Origin: Prorocentrum cordatum
Taxonomy: Eukaryota; Sar; Dinophyceae; Prorocentrales; Prorocentraceae
Reading direction: 5' to 3'
Assembly (NCBI GenBank): GCA_963575745.1
Contig: CAUYUJ010017870.1
Coordinates: forward strand, 15,001-79,000
Length of the DNA stretch: 64,000 bases
Shown here: positions 20,100 to 29,544 of the stretch, one piece after another
Numbering within the stretch: the stretch's first letter is position 1
Layout of the letters: every line of letters starts with the position of its first letter
Notes under the pieces: model-generated
What the model saw: only the letters and a program-made list of their open reading frames with translations
Databases searched by the model: none
What the model was told of the DNA's origin: nothing
Position numbers and translations under genes: made by a program

Positions 20100-21530
20100 C
20101 AGAAGCCCTGAACACAAACGTATTCGTCATCTTTTGAGAGCACTTCCCGCCGGTTTCCGCCAGCCTTCCGCCGAGGAGGAGATACCAGCTCCTCGATCCC
20201 TCGAAGGCGAGGCACTCCCTGGAGCGCCCCGTGGCGCAGCTCTCGTCGCCCGATGCGAGGCGCAGAGCGACGAAGAACACCGACCGCAGCGATCATGGGC
20301 GTGCAAGACAGGAGGCGTCCAAAAGGATAGGGTTGCAAGTCGTGGCCCGAGGCACGTGCGCGGCCTAGGGGGGGGGGCAAGGGACGCGACAGAAGAAACA
20401 GAGAGGGCCACGAGATCCGCAGAGATATCATGGCCCCGGCCATGACATCCAACCCCCTAGCAATCACTAGAGGCCTCCGTAATGGGGGCCTGCTAGACGG
20501 GGTCGGAGGATCGCGCCGCATCGCCTACGCATCGTCCATACATCGGCGATGCGTAGGCGACGTCGGCGTTGCATCGGCGCTTTCGGCGTGGAGAAAAGCG
20601 GGCTCTACATCGCGCCGCATCCGATGCATCGGCGAGGCGGCGCGATCCTCCGAACCCAAGCTAGCTGGCCGTCATCTAGGGAGGCCTGGAATCACCCCCC
20701 TTTTGGCACCCCCCTTTTGGCCGCCCCCGTAGCGAGCGACCGGACGGCGGGGGGCGCGGCCAAGGGCCTCCGGCGCCGTGTAGGGCCGCGTCCCCACCCG
20801 CGACAGGGCCGCGCTGAAGCCCGCGCCGACGGCCTCCAGCGCGGGGGGGCGGAGGCTCGAGCATGATTGTAAAGCCACAGAGCAGCGTGAGGGAGGCACC
20901 CGGGGTCCTCCTCCTCTTCCTCCTCCTCCACCCTCATACCTTGCTGGACTCAGGAGCAGCGGCATTCGTTTTGTTCACAGCAATGCTTCGGAGACAGGAA
21001 CGAGAAAAAGCCCCCTCCCCACTCGCTCGATACACCCCCTATCCCCAGCTCGGGAAGGCATCGTGGACCCCCCTCGCAGGAGTTGGCCCCCCATGGTGGT
21101 GGTGGTGGTGGTGGTGGTGGTGGTGGCGACTCTCCTTCTTCGGAAGGAGAAACAGGAAAGCCGAGGGGACAAAGCGAGTACCCCAGTATCGTCTCACATG
21201 TGTACAAAGTCCCGGTGACTTACGTAACACCAGGCACGCGGAGCAGCGGTAACTGACAGGACGCGCCCCCCCCCCGGGGGGGGGGGGGGGGGGGCTCGCC
21301 GACGACATGCACCATCGGCGCCCCTGGATACCCTCCTGGGCAACGGTCGCAATGACCCCGCAATCTTGCCGCAGCCACGAGCTCGAGAACCGGGGATCTC
21401 TGGAGCGCTTGGGGCCCCAGACTTCGGCCCCCAGATCTGCTTGCCGGAACCCGGGAGCCCCGCCGCCCACCGACGTCGGCACGGCGGTTCGCCCGTCCAC
21501 CCAACGAACTCGCATATGTAATAATGTAGG
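20100..21530 (-). CDS. Candidate multi-exon gene, product unrecognised
   Basis: Several minus-strand stretches have coding-like third positions and splice-like edges: about 21505-21305 (LGAEVWGPKRSRDPRFSSS), 21252-21224 (YRCSACLVL, donor GTAAGT), 20985-20940 (IAVNKTNAAAPESSK, donor GTATGAG), about 20860-20735 (LEAVGAGFSAALSRVGTRPY) and about 20285-20110 (ASGDESCATGRSRECLAFEG). The gaps hold a poly-G/C run, a GGT run, CTC-rich DNA and a family D element, as expected of repeat-derived introns. Whether all belong to one gene is not shown. GTRPYTAPEAL recalls a kinase activation loop, but no DFG or catalytic loop is present, so I do not call it a kinase. Confidence 0.33.
20305..20733. mobile_element. 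Family D element, copy 2, split by a nested insertion
   Basis: The left part (20305-20467) carries GGAGGCGTCCAAAAGG, GGCACGTGCGCGGCC and ATCATGGCCC; the right part (20690-20733) carries the end CCCCCCTTTTGGCCGCCCCC. Relative to copies 1 and 3 it is interrupted by 20468-20689. AATCAC occurs on both sides of the insert, consistent with a 6-bp target duplication. Confidence 0.6.
20468..20689. mobile_element. Nested inverted-repeat element inside family D copy 2
   Basis: GGTCGGAGGATCGCGCCGC on the left pairs with GCGGCGCGATCCTCCGAACC on the right, and AGGCCTCC / GGAGGCCT lie near the ends. A second hairpin (CGCATCGCCTACGCATCG with CGATGCGTAGGCGACG) sits inside. AATCAC flanks both sides. Confidence 0.6.
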
Positions 21531-21576
21531 TGCCCATATCGTCGCCTGCGCCTGCGGCGGCCTCGTGTCGTGGAGC

Positions 21577-21672
21577 CGCAGGCCGAGGAGGAGGAGGAGG
21601 AGGAGAAGGAGGAGGAGGAGGAGGAGGAAGAGGAGGAGGAGGAGGAGGACGAGGAGGAGGAGGAGGAGGAGG
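21577..21672 (+). repeat. (GAG)n microsatellite
   Basis: Nearly pure GAG/GGA run of about 95 bp, ending GAGGAGCTAGC. Similar to the CTC-rich introns at 7063-7213 and 45041-45196 when read on the minus strand, but no flanking exons were recognised. Confidence 0.85.
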
Positions 21673-21684
21673 AGCTAGCGTCAG

Positions 21685-21945
21685 CTTTCATGACACCGCG
21701 AGGATCGTTCCACCTTGAACGCTCGGCGGCTTCTCCATCGCCAGACGGTCTCAGATTGGCCGCGTCGTGGAAACGGGCTCGGCGGCGAGCGCGGGGGAGA
21801 AGCGAGAAGTGTCCTAAGCCTTCCCCGAAGACACGGAGAGCTTCTCCGCAGGCGCGAGGGCCTCCGATCAGTCCCGCCGCCTTCCGAGAAGGCCTCCCTC
21901 CTTCCCACTTCCCTCCTCCTCGCTCGCCGCCGACAGGTGGTCTCG
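21685..21945. mobile_element. Fragments related to families F and G
   Basis: 21698-21722 carries CGAGGATCGTTCCACCTTGA as in family F. 21766-21945 carries CTTCTCCGCAGGC, CTTCCGAGAAGGCC and inverted CGGCGGCGAGCG / CGCTCGCCGCCG ends as in family G. It looks like two short elements side by side or one composite. Confidence 0.45.
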
Positions 21946-22244
21946 TGTTGGCCGCCTCTTGGCCACAGGCGGCGTTCAACCTCGAGTGCCCGCGGCGGAG
22001 CCGATGCAGCTCCGGGACGACGCGGACCTGCCGCAGGCAGGCGGACGACAAAGAGATCTGCAGGGGCACAAGCATCCGGAGGGGGCCCGCGGCCCCTGGC
22101 TGCGCGCACCGCGCCCCGCGGTGCGCGGAAACCTCCGCGCCCGCGCGCAGCCGCCCGGAGAGAGGGCGCACCGCCAGCCCCAGCCGCGACGGGCGAAGGG
22201 CGGTTATCTCGCCCCCGCCCCGCCCACGGCCACCCAGACTACAA

Positions 22245-22350
22245 AAGCATATCCTGTCGGAGGTCCGCTCGGATTTCTTGGATCCGGGCTGGAGCCCCCC
22301 GGCGGCGCCTTGAAATCCGCGCGGACATCTGGAAGTGCATGTTCATGCCG
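22245..22350. mobile_element. Inverted-repeat family A, copy 2 (short)
   Basis: CGGAGGTCCGCTCGGATTTC on the left pairs with GAAATCCGCGCGGACATC on the right, with GGATCC and GGCGGCGCC inside, followed by GTGCATGTTCATGCCG. It is shorter than the intron copy at 6111-6301. Confidence 0.65.
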
Positions 22351-22431
22351 GTGATTCGTCTTCTTCTTCTTATTATTATTATCACTATTATTCTTATTAT
22401 TATTCCTCTTCTTATTATTATGATTCATCTT
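22351..22431 (+). repeat. (CTT)n/(ATT)n microsatellite
   Basis: TTCTTCTTCTTATTATTATT-type run directly after family A copy 2. Confidence 0.85.
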
Positions 22432-22619
22432 TTTCCACGCGGGCGGCCTACAGTCGTCGTGCCACCGCAAGAAGGGCTGAATAAGGAACAAATGCGTTTT
22501 CTGGCCACGTCTAGCCTGGGCCACGAAAGGCTCCCCGACATAGATCTCAGGAGCGACCCACAACCCAGAACCCCTCCTGAACCCAAAGTGGTCCTTATTT
22601 CAGCGTCTTGCCTGTAGGG

Positions 22620-22825
22620 GGGGGCCTTCATCCCACAACGCGCGAATACTAGAGGGGCTTACCACAACACCGATCCCCAATCGCATCCGTCCGATTCGGT
22701 GGTGTGGGAAGGCCAGATAACTACGCGCAACGAACATGAAGTTCGACAACAAATTCGAAATGTCCTACTCCTCCACCCCTTACTCCTCCTTTTCCCTCTC
22801 ATGTTGATCCTCCTCCTCCTGCTCT
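22620..22825. other. Unassigned stretch, no gene seen
   Basis: Mixed sequence grading into CT-rich DNA before the ATC array. The 147-codon plus frame through it is low-complexity Ile/Leu/Thr from the array. Confidence 0.4.
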
Positions 22826-23040
22826 TCCTCCTGTTCCTCATCATCATCATCACCATCACCACCACCGTCACTACCACCATCATCACCATCATCAACATCA
22901 GCAGCATCAGTATCATCAACATCACGATCACGATCACGATCACCATCACCATCGTCATCATCAGCATCATCATCACCATCATCATCATCATCATCATCAT
23001 CAGCATCACCATAAATCACATCCGCATCACCACCATCATC
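22826..23040 (+). repeat. (ATC)n-type array
   Basis: About 215 bp of ATC/ACC/ATCACG trinucleotides. It gives poly-Ile, poly-His or poly-Asp frames that are not genes. A longer relative is at 34205-34575. Confidence 0.9.
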
Positions 23041-23441
23041 ATAGCGTCGTTTTTGTCGACGGTCGCGCGCCAGAGCAATATGTGTGTGCGTTGGCGCGAG
23101 CGTCGGGCCTCCCCCCACCAGCCACTCCGTGTCGCCGCTTGAGACCCGCCTCATAGCGGGCCACACCTCTGCGAGCCTGCGAGGGCCCACGAAAGGGGCC
23201 CGCCGGCCCTTGGCCCACGCCACCGCGTCGGGCCCCCGAGGGGGCCACACAGCGCGGCGAACATGCCGGGCCCACCAAGGGCCACGCAGCGCGGTGGGCC
23301 ACGGAGCGCTTTCCTGCCAGCGGCAGGGGAGGGAATTCCGTCCCGAGCCTGACCCTGGGTCAGCGCGGCCTCATAGGGTTAGGAGTCAGAAACTACCACC
23401 TCCACAACCCACCATTCCCTTATCTTTTCTGGCTAACAATC

Positions 23442-23645
23442 GGGGAGACGTAAGACCCGGGTACGGGGGACTCGGGTTGGCCCGACGAGGTCGTCAGCAA
23501 AAATGACGAGGCCGAGCCTGCATTTTGACGAGGCCTCCCGCGGCAGACATCCCACGAAACTCCTCCTCGTCAAAATCCGAGGCGCGGTCGTCAAAAAACG
23601 ATGGCGAACCCGAGTCCTGGCAAACCCGGGTCTTACGCTCCCCCG
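23442..23645. mobile_element. Long hairpin inverted-repeat element
   Basis: GGGGAGACGTAAGACCCGGG on the left pairs with CCCGGGTCTTACGCTCCCC on the right. The arms continue through GGACTCGGGTT / AACCCGAGTCC, GTCGTCA / TGACGAC-like and CATTTTGACGAGG / CCTCGTCAAAAT. Arms of roughly 90 bp cover nearly the whole 200 bp. Sharp, near-matching ends suggest a recent single insertion of a MITE- or introner-like element; no second copy was found in this window. Confidence 0.7.
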
Positions 23646-25783
23646 AAACAAGCCGCACGCGGTGAACTGGAGGCATCCGTCACGCCAGCCCCTAAGGTCC
23701 ATACTCTGCACGCAAGCTGCCCAACGGGCAGCGAAAAAAACGCGGCTCCGCCCTGCCCCAGGATGACTGGTTAGCCGCTTTTGAGGAGGTTCAGGAGGGC
23801 GCGCGTCGAAGGGACCCCCCCCCCCCAAGAGAAGAGCCGGGAGTGGCGCAGCGCTCGCACGGCCGCAGCCCCGCCGCGGGACTGCCCCCCCGAAGCAGCG
23901 GCGCAGCGGCGGCGCAGCGTCGAGGCAGCTGGAGGAAAGGACACGGAGCAGGGATAGAGGGAGGATTGTTGGAGGGAAAAGGGGAAGTAGGGGGTGACAG
24001 AGGAAAAGAGCCGCACAGTTTTGGACAGCGTCCACCTCGACAAGTCGCGCTCGCAGAGCCCAGCATGCCGCGCGGCAGTGAAAGCCGCGCCGCGAGCGAA
24101 CTAAGCAGCGGGGCGGGGGCGCGGCACATCGCCGCCCGTTGTGGCACGGCTAGCGAGAGGAAGCTGCAGCGTTACGCTGCGCCGTGCAACCGGGCGGCCG
24201 TGGCGAGTGAACAACGACTGGCCAATGACGTTACCAAGCCGCCCGCCAAACCGCATCGAACGACGGGGAGGCAACGCGACCCCCTAGGCGCGACAAACAA
24301 GGGTGTTGCCACGGCAACGTAATAATCACAGACACGCACACGCCTCTGGAAAAAGACGCGCCCGTTCCTCGACACAAGGATACCGCCACGCAGCGCAGCG
24401 CAATTGAAAAGCAGCAGGCACGTACATGTCTCAGCGCAAAACCGCCGCCACGCAGCGCAGCGCGACGGCGAAGCAAAACAAGGGCGCGTCGCAACACAAA
24501 GCGCAGCACGACTGCGACGTAGAAGAAAATGCGTCGTAACGACGATGTCGCCACACAGTGGAGCGCGACTGCGGAGCCAAAGAACGCGTGTCAAACATAT
24601 ATGAAATTCCAATGTGCAGTACGCTGAATACGCAGCCCGTTGCGATGCGAGGGCGCCGGGTGAGAGCATTAGTAAGCCGAAAGTGCCCTGACCAACGCGA
24701 ATCACGTGCCAATGCTTCGGTGTAGACGCGTTTCTGAAGCCCGCGGGCCCTCCGCCCGGCAACTATCCCAGCCAGATCCTAGCCGCCGCCCGGAAAAATT
24801 CCAACCGAATCCCGGCCGCCGCCCAGCCACCGCCCCCCCCAAAAAAAGAAACGCCACCCCCTGAAAACAACGCCACCAGCAAAATCCCAGCCGAATCCCG
24901 GCCGCGGTCCAGCCGCCGCCCAGGCGCCGCCCAGCCAAATCCCAGCCACGGGCCCTCTCCCCCGAGGACCTCAACATGGCCCCATCGGACCTCGCAGGAA
25001 GGACGGGTGCGATGAATGACGGGAGGAACGCGATGGAGGAACACGGCTGCGGAAGGAGGGGGGGGGCGCCCAGCAGGAGGGGCGGGAGGAACGGTGAGGA
25101 GGGCGCGAATGGACGGCGGGAAGGCGATGAAGGAAGGAAAGAGAGGAGGAGAGAGGTGGAAAAAGGACGGATGAGGGAGGCGAGAGGGAAGACAACGGAT
25201 TCGAAGAGGTGAAGAGGAAAGGAGGAGGGGCCATCGATGAGGATTGAAGAAGAAAAAGATAGACAAGACAAGGGCCAGGGGCGAGGGGATACGGGATAGG
25301 GCCTGCGCAGACCTCGGAAGACATGCCTGCGACGTGGGGGCGAAGTGGGAACTGTGGGCGACAACGAATACGATAGTAATGATGAAGGCAATCTCTAAAA
25401 TGCTTGATGGACTTGTTTGGCATGATATGGACCTCCGCAACAATGGGGCACGACGATTTGGGGCAGCCGTTTCTTCAGCATGGGAAGTGGCAACGTTGGC
25501 GCCAGGCCGTCGCGCGAAGCACGCCGGTGAAAGTTCGAAAACACGCGCGCGGCGAAGCGCGTGCGAACGGTCCCGGAGCGGACGCGATTGCAACGACAGG
25601 CCGTTCGCCACGACGCTTGAGCTCGCTGCGCCAGCCTGGCACAAGCGCGCGCGAGAGACTGCCGCGCCGTTGCCGCGCGAAGCGAGCCTTCCAAGAAGCC
25701 GGCCGCAAGGGGAAAAACAGCGCGCAAGGATGTGGGAGAGCCGAAGTGGGGTCAGCTGGATTTCGGCGTTGTTTCTGTTCGAA
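23646..25783. other. Repeat-bearing stretch without a recognised gene
   Basis: 24370-24600 holds irregular repeats of GCCACGCAGCGCAGCGC and GCGACTGCG. 24715-24965 holds repeats of CCGAATCCCGGCCGC and CCGCCCAGCC. 24990-25260 is purine-rich. Long frames on both strands lack motifs. Confidence 0.45.
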
Positions 25784-26790
25784 TCACTCTTGAGGGGGGT
25801 CATTGTTCGCCTGGGCCTCCTCAGCCACTTCAACCGCGACATTGCTGAATATCTGGGTTGCCTCCAGTTCTTTCGACGCAAAGGTGGCCCCCTCGAGCTT
25901 TGCGAGGGCATCGGAGATGTAGATCCCGGCCGTTTTTGATGTTGGCCCAGCCCCCTTTCCCAGGGCAGTTCCACTGATGTCTCCGTTCATGCGGCAATGA
26001 TGCGCTGCTTCGCCTCGCCATAAACTGCGCGGTTTGAAACCGCGCGCCGACGGCCCGAGCGCCCGATGGGGAACCGTAGAACAACTTGCGGAACTCAGGG
26101 GGCGCCTGGGCTACCATCGGGCCCCCTGGGAGGAGCGGCTGGAGGACACGAGACCAACCGCGCCAGGATAGCATCATCGACGCGCGCCATCTCATGCTGA
26201 TTTAACATTCGACAAGATTTAATGAGACGAAGATTGATGACTGCACCTTTCCCCAGTCTTGGCGATCGCAACGACTCGCCTCCGAATCGCCAGGACCTCG
26301 CGCGCTCGCAGAGCGAGCGCGACGAAACGCGACTGCGAAGGCGAGGGCACCACGCGGGCGCCCCGCGTCGTACATTACGCCTGCGATCGCCAACGTCGCC
26401 GCCTGAGTCATGGGCAGAGCCCGCCCCGGCAAGTCCAACTTGTCCCGGGCGGCTCTCAGGCGCCAAGCCCACGGTATATGACACCTGGCGCCTGGAACGA
26501 AGCGCCACTCCCCTGCGAGGGCGCAGGCGGCCCAGCCCTCCGGCTCGCCCCCCCCCCCCCAGAGACGCTCTATGTACTCTGCGCGCAGCTGATCGAGCTG
26601 ATCCGAATTTACGACGTTCGGCCGAGACGCTTAGCCATGCTACCCTTCGAAGAATATTGCAGCAAATGGCGCACATTGCGCCATCGCGCGCTTCGTTGGG
26701 ACATGTTCGCTCAGCCTGCCCATTGCCGCTCGCGCCGCCTGCCCTGCCACCTTCGCGCCCTCGGCGCCACTTGACCTCGGCCTCCTAGCA
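25784..26790 (-). pseudogene. Decayed tyrosine recombinase of a DIRS-type retroelement
   Basis: Read right to left, a single main frame holds LAIAGVMYDAGRPRGALAF (about 26400) and ends at a TAA (26202-26204). It resumes in the same frame with GWSRVLQPLLPGGPMV (about 26150). After a frameshift near 25990 comes TSKTAGIYISDALAKLE (about 25940), the C-terminal box of DIRS/Ngaro-like tyrosine recombinases, which contains a Tyr in the expected IYI context. Box order and spacing match that family as I know it. The stop and frameshift make it inactive. Confidence 0.55.
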
Positions 26791-27425
26791 CCAATGGCGC
26801 ACTGCTCGGAGCGTCGGCGGGATTGCCCGCCGCGCGCGCGAACGAAGAAGGGGGGGCAGGAGGTTGTGAGGCAAAGGGCATTGAGGCGACATGGAACGGC
26901 ATTCAGGCGGCGCGACGACGGGCGGCTCTACGCAGCGACCGCCGCAGTCACTGGCGAGTCCACGAAAAAACTCACCCTCGACACGAGGTCTCGGAAGTGG
27001 CGCGCCCCCCACCTTAGCGCACTGCGCACCATCTGCAGCCCCAGCTCGTCGACGCGGCGCGAGCGACGGAAGCGCATCGCCACTGCGTGCTTCCAGCACC
27101 AGCGGCGCTGGTCGACGCTGACCCGTGGCCAGGCGCTGCGCTGATGCGGCAGCCCAATGTCCGGCCTCGCATCGCTGCCGCGATGGTCCGCGCGGCAGTG
27201 CGTCTCGAGCGCGAGGCCGTGCATGGGCGCGTTCGAACTCTGCTCGCTCGGCGGCTGCGCCTCGGCGCTGAACCTCTGCGTGGCGGGCGCGCCCTGATCC
27301 AGGCGCCGCTGGTCCAGCGCGCAGGCCTTGCGCCTCGCCGCGCACCTGCAGAAGTCGGCCCGGATCACCGACGGCGTCGATGGGCACTCCAGGAGCTCGG
27401 CATGATATAGGCCCTGACCGACAAG
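26791..27425 (-). pseudogene. Decayed RNase H-like domain between methyltransferase and recombinase
   Basis: In the same frame that ends the methyltransferase, VDELGLQMVRSALRWGARH and SFFVDSPVTAAVAA are followed by a TAG (26928-26930), then SRPSSRRLNAVPCRLNALCL. In dinoflagellate retroelements this order is typically an LRW-R-R segment, an L/FVDS motif and a KGRSSSRRLN-like motif. The conserved Asp of VDS is present; the Lys-Gly before SRPSS has been lost to the stop. Confidence 0.5.
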
Positions 27426-28482
27426 TCACGCCGTCGACCCCGCGTGGAACGCGCGAGCAACGCACGCCCGCGAGTTGCCGGCGCCCCCGAGGCCCCATCT
27501 TGCGCAAGTCCCCCCTGCCTGCGAGCGCGCACCCCGGCCAGTGCCCCGCGCACATCTCGCGCTCAAGCGCGGCGGGAACTGGCGGAACCCGCCCGCCGAT
27601 GCGGAACTGCGCCTGGCGCTGGCGAGGGGCGACCTGGAGGCGGCCCTCACTCCAGTGCCCGGGCCCCCCCCCCGGGCCACCCCCCGGGCTCCTCCGAGGG
27701 GCGGCGCGCGCGAAGGTTGGAAGCCTCTGGTCCGCATGTGCCCCCCAAGCGCGACGCCCCTCAAGTCGGAGCTCGCGCGGCGCCACCTGCGCCGACGCCA
27801 GCTCGACGAGGTCGGCGATGCCCCCCTCGATAACTACGGCTACGACGCCACCTGTCTCGACGATGGGATAGCTGGCCCCGTGGAGACGCGGCCTCGCCGC
27901 GGTCGACACGCCTGCAGAGTCGACGCACAGAGGGTGACGCGTCATGGCCTCCGACATGACGGTGGCGTCGCTGATCTCCATTGAGGCCGCGTTCTCGCAG
28001 ACGTCGAGGACGGGGGCGTCGTGGAACGCGACCCTCAACTAGGCCTGCAGCCCCGGGGCTCCGAAGACTAGCGCAGACCGTGGGTCGGCAAGCCCAGAGC
28101 CCTGAGGGGCGAGCCCGCCGAGCCCCTGGCACGGATGGCCTCGCGCTCCGATCGCGGCCGCGGCGCCAGGATTCCCGAGGTAAACGCGGCGGGCCGCTTC
28201 GTCGGTCTCAGCGCAGCCAGCGCAGATCACGCGTGCTCCGGGCCCGTCCACGCTCGCCCTGAGGCCGCCGATCCCGCCGAAGAGCTCCGCGACCGCGACG
28301 CTGCGCCCACGCGGCGCGACTGGGGCCGAGGCATGATGCTGCGCCACATTCGCTCCTTCAGCGGTGAGACTGATCCCCAGTGAGACTGCGTCGCCCTGCC
28401 CCCAGGCATCGGTCGAAATCGGGCGGCAGCTGAGTTGTCTGATCACGTCGGTGACCAACGTCGGCGCGCTCATCGCGCACAT
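27426..28482 (-). pseudogene. C5-cytosine DNA methyltransferase, interrupted
   Basis: From 28482 leftward: motif I ELFGGIGGL (28261-28287), catalytic motif IV GHPCQGL (Cys codon about 28131), GLADPRSALVF, then an in-frame TAG (28039-28041). The same frame continues with motif VI CENAASM (about 27980-27996; ENA instead of ENV) and motif VIII RPRL (27883-27894). After a frameshift between about 27700 and 27480 the motif X-like GNS...FHAGSTA appears, ended by a TGA at 27426-27428. The motif I to IV gap is short, so part of the domain is probably deleted. Position next to RNase H-like and recombinase remnants suggests a retroelement-borne enzyme. At least two stops and one frameshift make it inactive. 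Confidence 0.75.
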
Positions 28483-28484
28483 AA

Positions 28485-29543
28485 CTAACTAATCTCCCGC
28501 TTGGTCCCCGAACGCTGCTCGACTTAGCGGGACTTGCGTCCTGCCGATCCAACGCCGCGCCTCGTCGATGCAACGCAACGCTCGACGCCTCGGCGCGAAG
28601 TTGGACGCTCAGCGCCCGCACAGGGCCTGCATCTCGACAAGGCTGGAGCCCTGCTGATCCAGCATCCAGGCCGCCAGCGCGCCATGCTCCAGGATCCTCC
28701 TGACGGGGGGCGCGGCCCGCCCCGCGAGCCCGTTCACGTCCGCACCCTTGCGCAGCGCGCGGGCGGAGCGGGCGGCCCCCTTCTTGATCGAGGCGGGCGC
28801 TGACACGGCATCCAGCGCTCGCCGCAGCGCGGCCTGGCGCTCGGAGAGCGCCCTCCGCTGGTCTTCCCACCCAGAGACCTTCGCGAACTCCGTCTCCTCG
28901 GAGTCGTCGACGCACGTGCTCCAGCCCCACCTCTGAGCTGGGGTCCTCACGGACGGGGAAAGGCTGATTTCGACGCAACTCCTGGCCCGCGGCCAGTCTC
29001 GCACTGGCCCGCAAACCGTCCGACGCGATCTGCCCGTGCATATGCTGCACCACTCCCTCCGCCGACGACCGCCCCACCGGGGTGGCCCTCGCGCAGACGC
29101 ACGCCGCGCGGTACTCCGCGGCGCTGGCCCGCTCCGTCCGCGGCACCGAGAGCACAAACTAGCACCGCCACTGAGGCGGCAAGACGCGCGAGTGAACGCG
29201 CCCCGAGACGCCACCCCCCGGAAACCGAGTGACCTCGTCGTCCATCAGCACAGCCTGCGCCCAGACACCTGGGAGGGGGAGCTTGTCGATTCCTGCGCGC
29301 GTTTGCGCGAGGTTGGCGATCGGGCGCTGATATGGGAGCGGCCCTCTGGCGCGCCGCCGCTCTTCGCCGCGCCAAATGCCCCAATGCCCAACCGCTCTCC
29401 GCTCCGCGAATCACGGGGGCGCGGGATTCCTCGACCTCCGCGAGGATCCAGCGGCCCAACAGCTGCCCAATAACAAAGTTGCACTCGTCTTCGTCGCAGC
29501 ACACCGTAGCCGGCTCCTCTTTCGACCACTCCTCGGGCGACAA
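28485..29543 (-). pseudogene. N-terminal (gag-like) region of the methyltransferase element
   Basis: Minus-strand frames shift among each other: 29543 onward starts MSPEEWSKEEPATVCCDEDE, about 29155 reads SVPRTERASAAEYRAACV, and 28940-28609 reads WEDQRRALSERQAALRRAL and an Ala/Arg-rich helix-like end. The composition resembles the gag-like region at 12.2-16 kb. No named domain was recognised. Confidence 0.35.
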
Positions 29544-29544
29544 G

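Noticed and set aside
20735-20860. GTRPYTAPEAL read as a kinase activation segment
   Set aside because: No DFG before it and no catalytic loop or lower-lobe motifs nearby; similarity limited to a few residues.
22826-23040. His-rich metal-binding or Asp-rich protein
   Set aside because: Poly-His/Asp/Ile frames come from an ATC array.
24963-25974. 403-codon minus-strand frame
   Set aside because: Passes through CT-rich and CCGCCCAGCC repeats; only the segment 25784-25990, in another frame, has recombinase-like residues.
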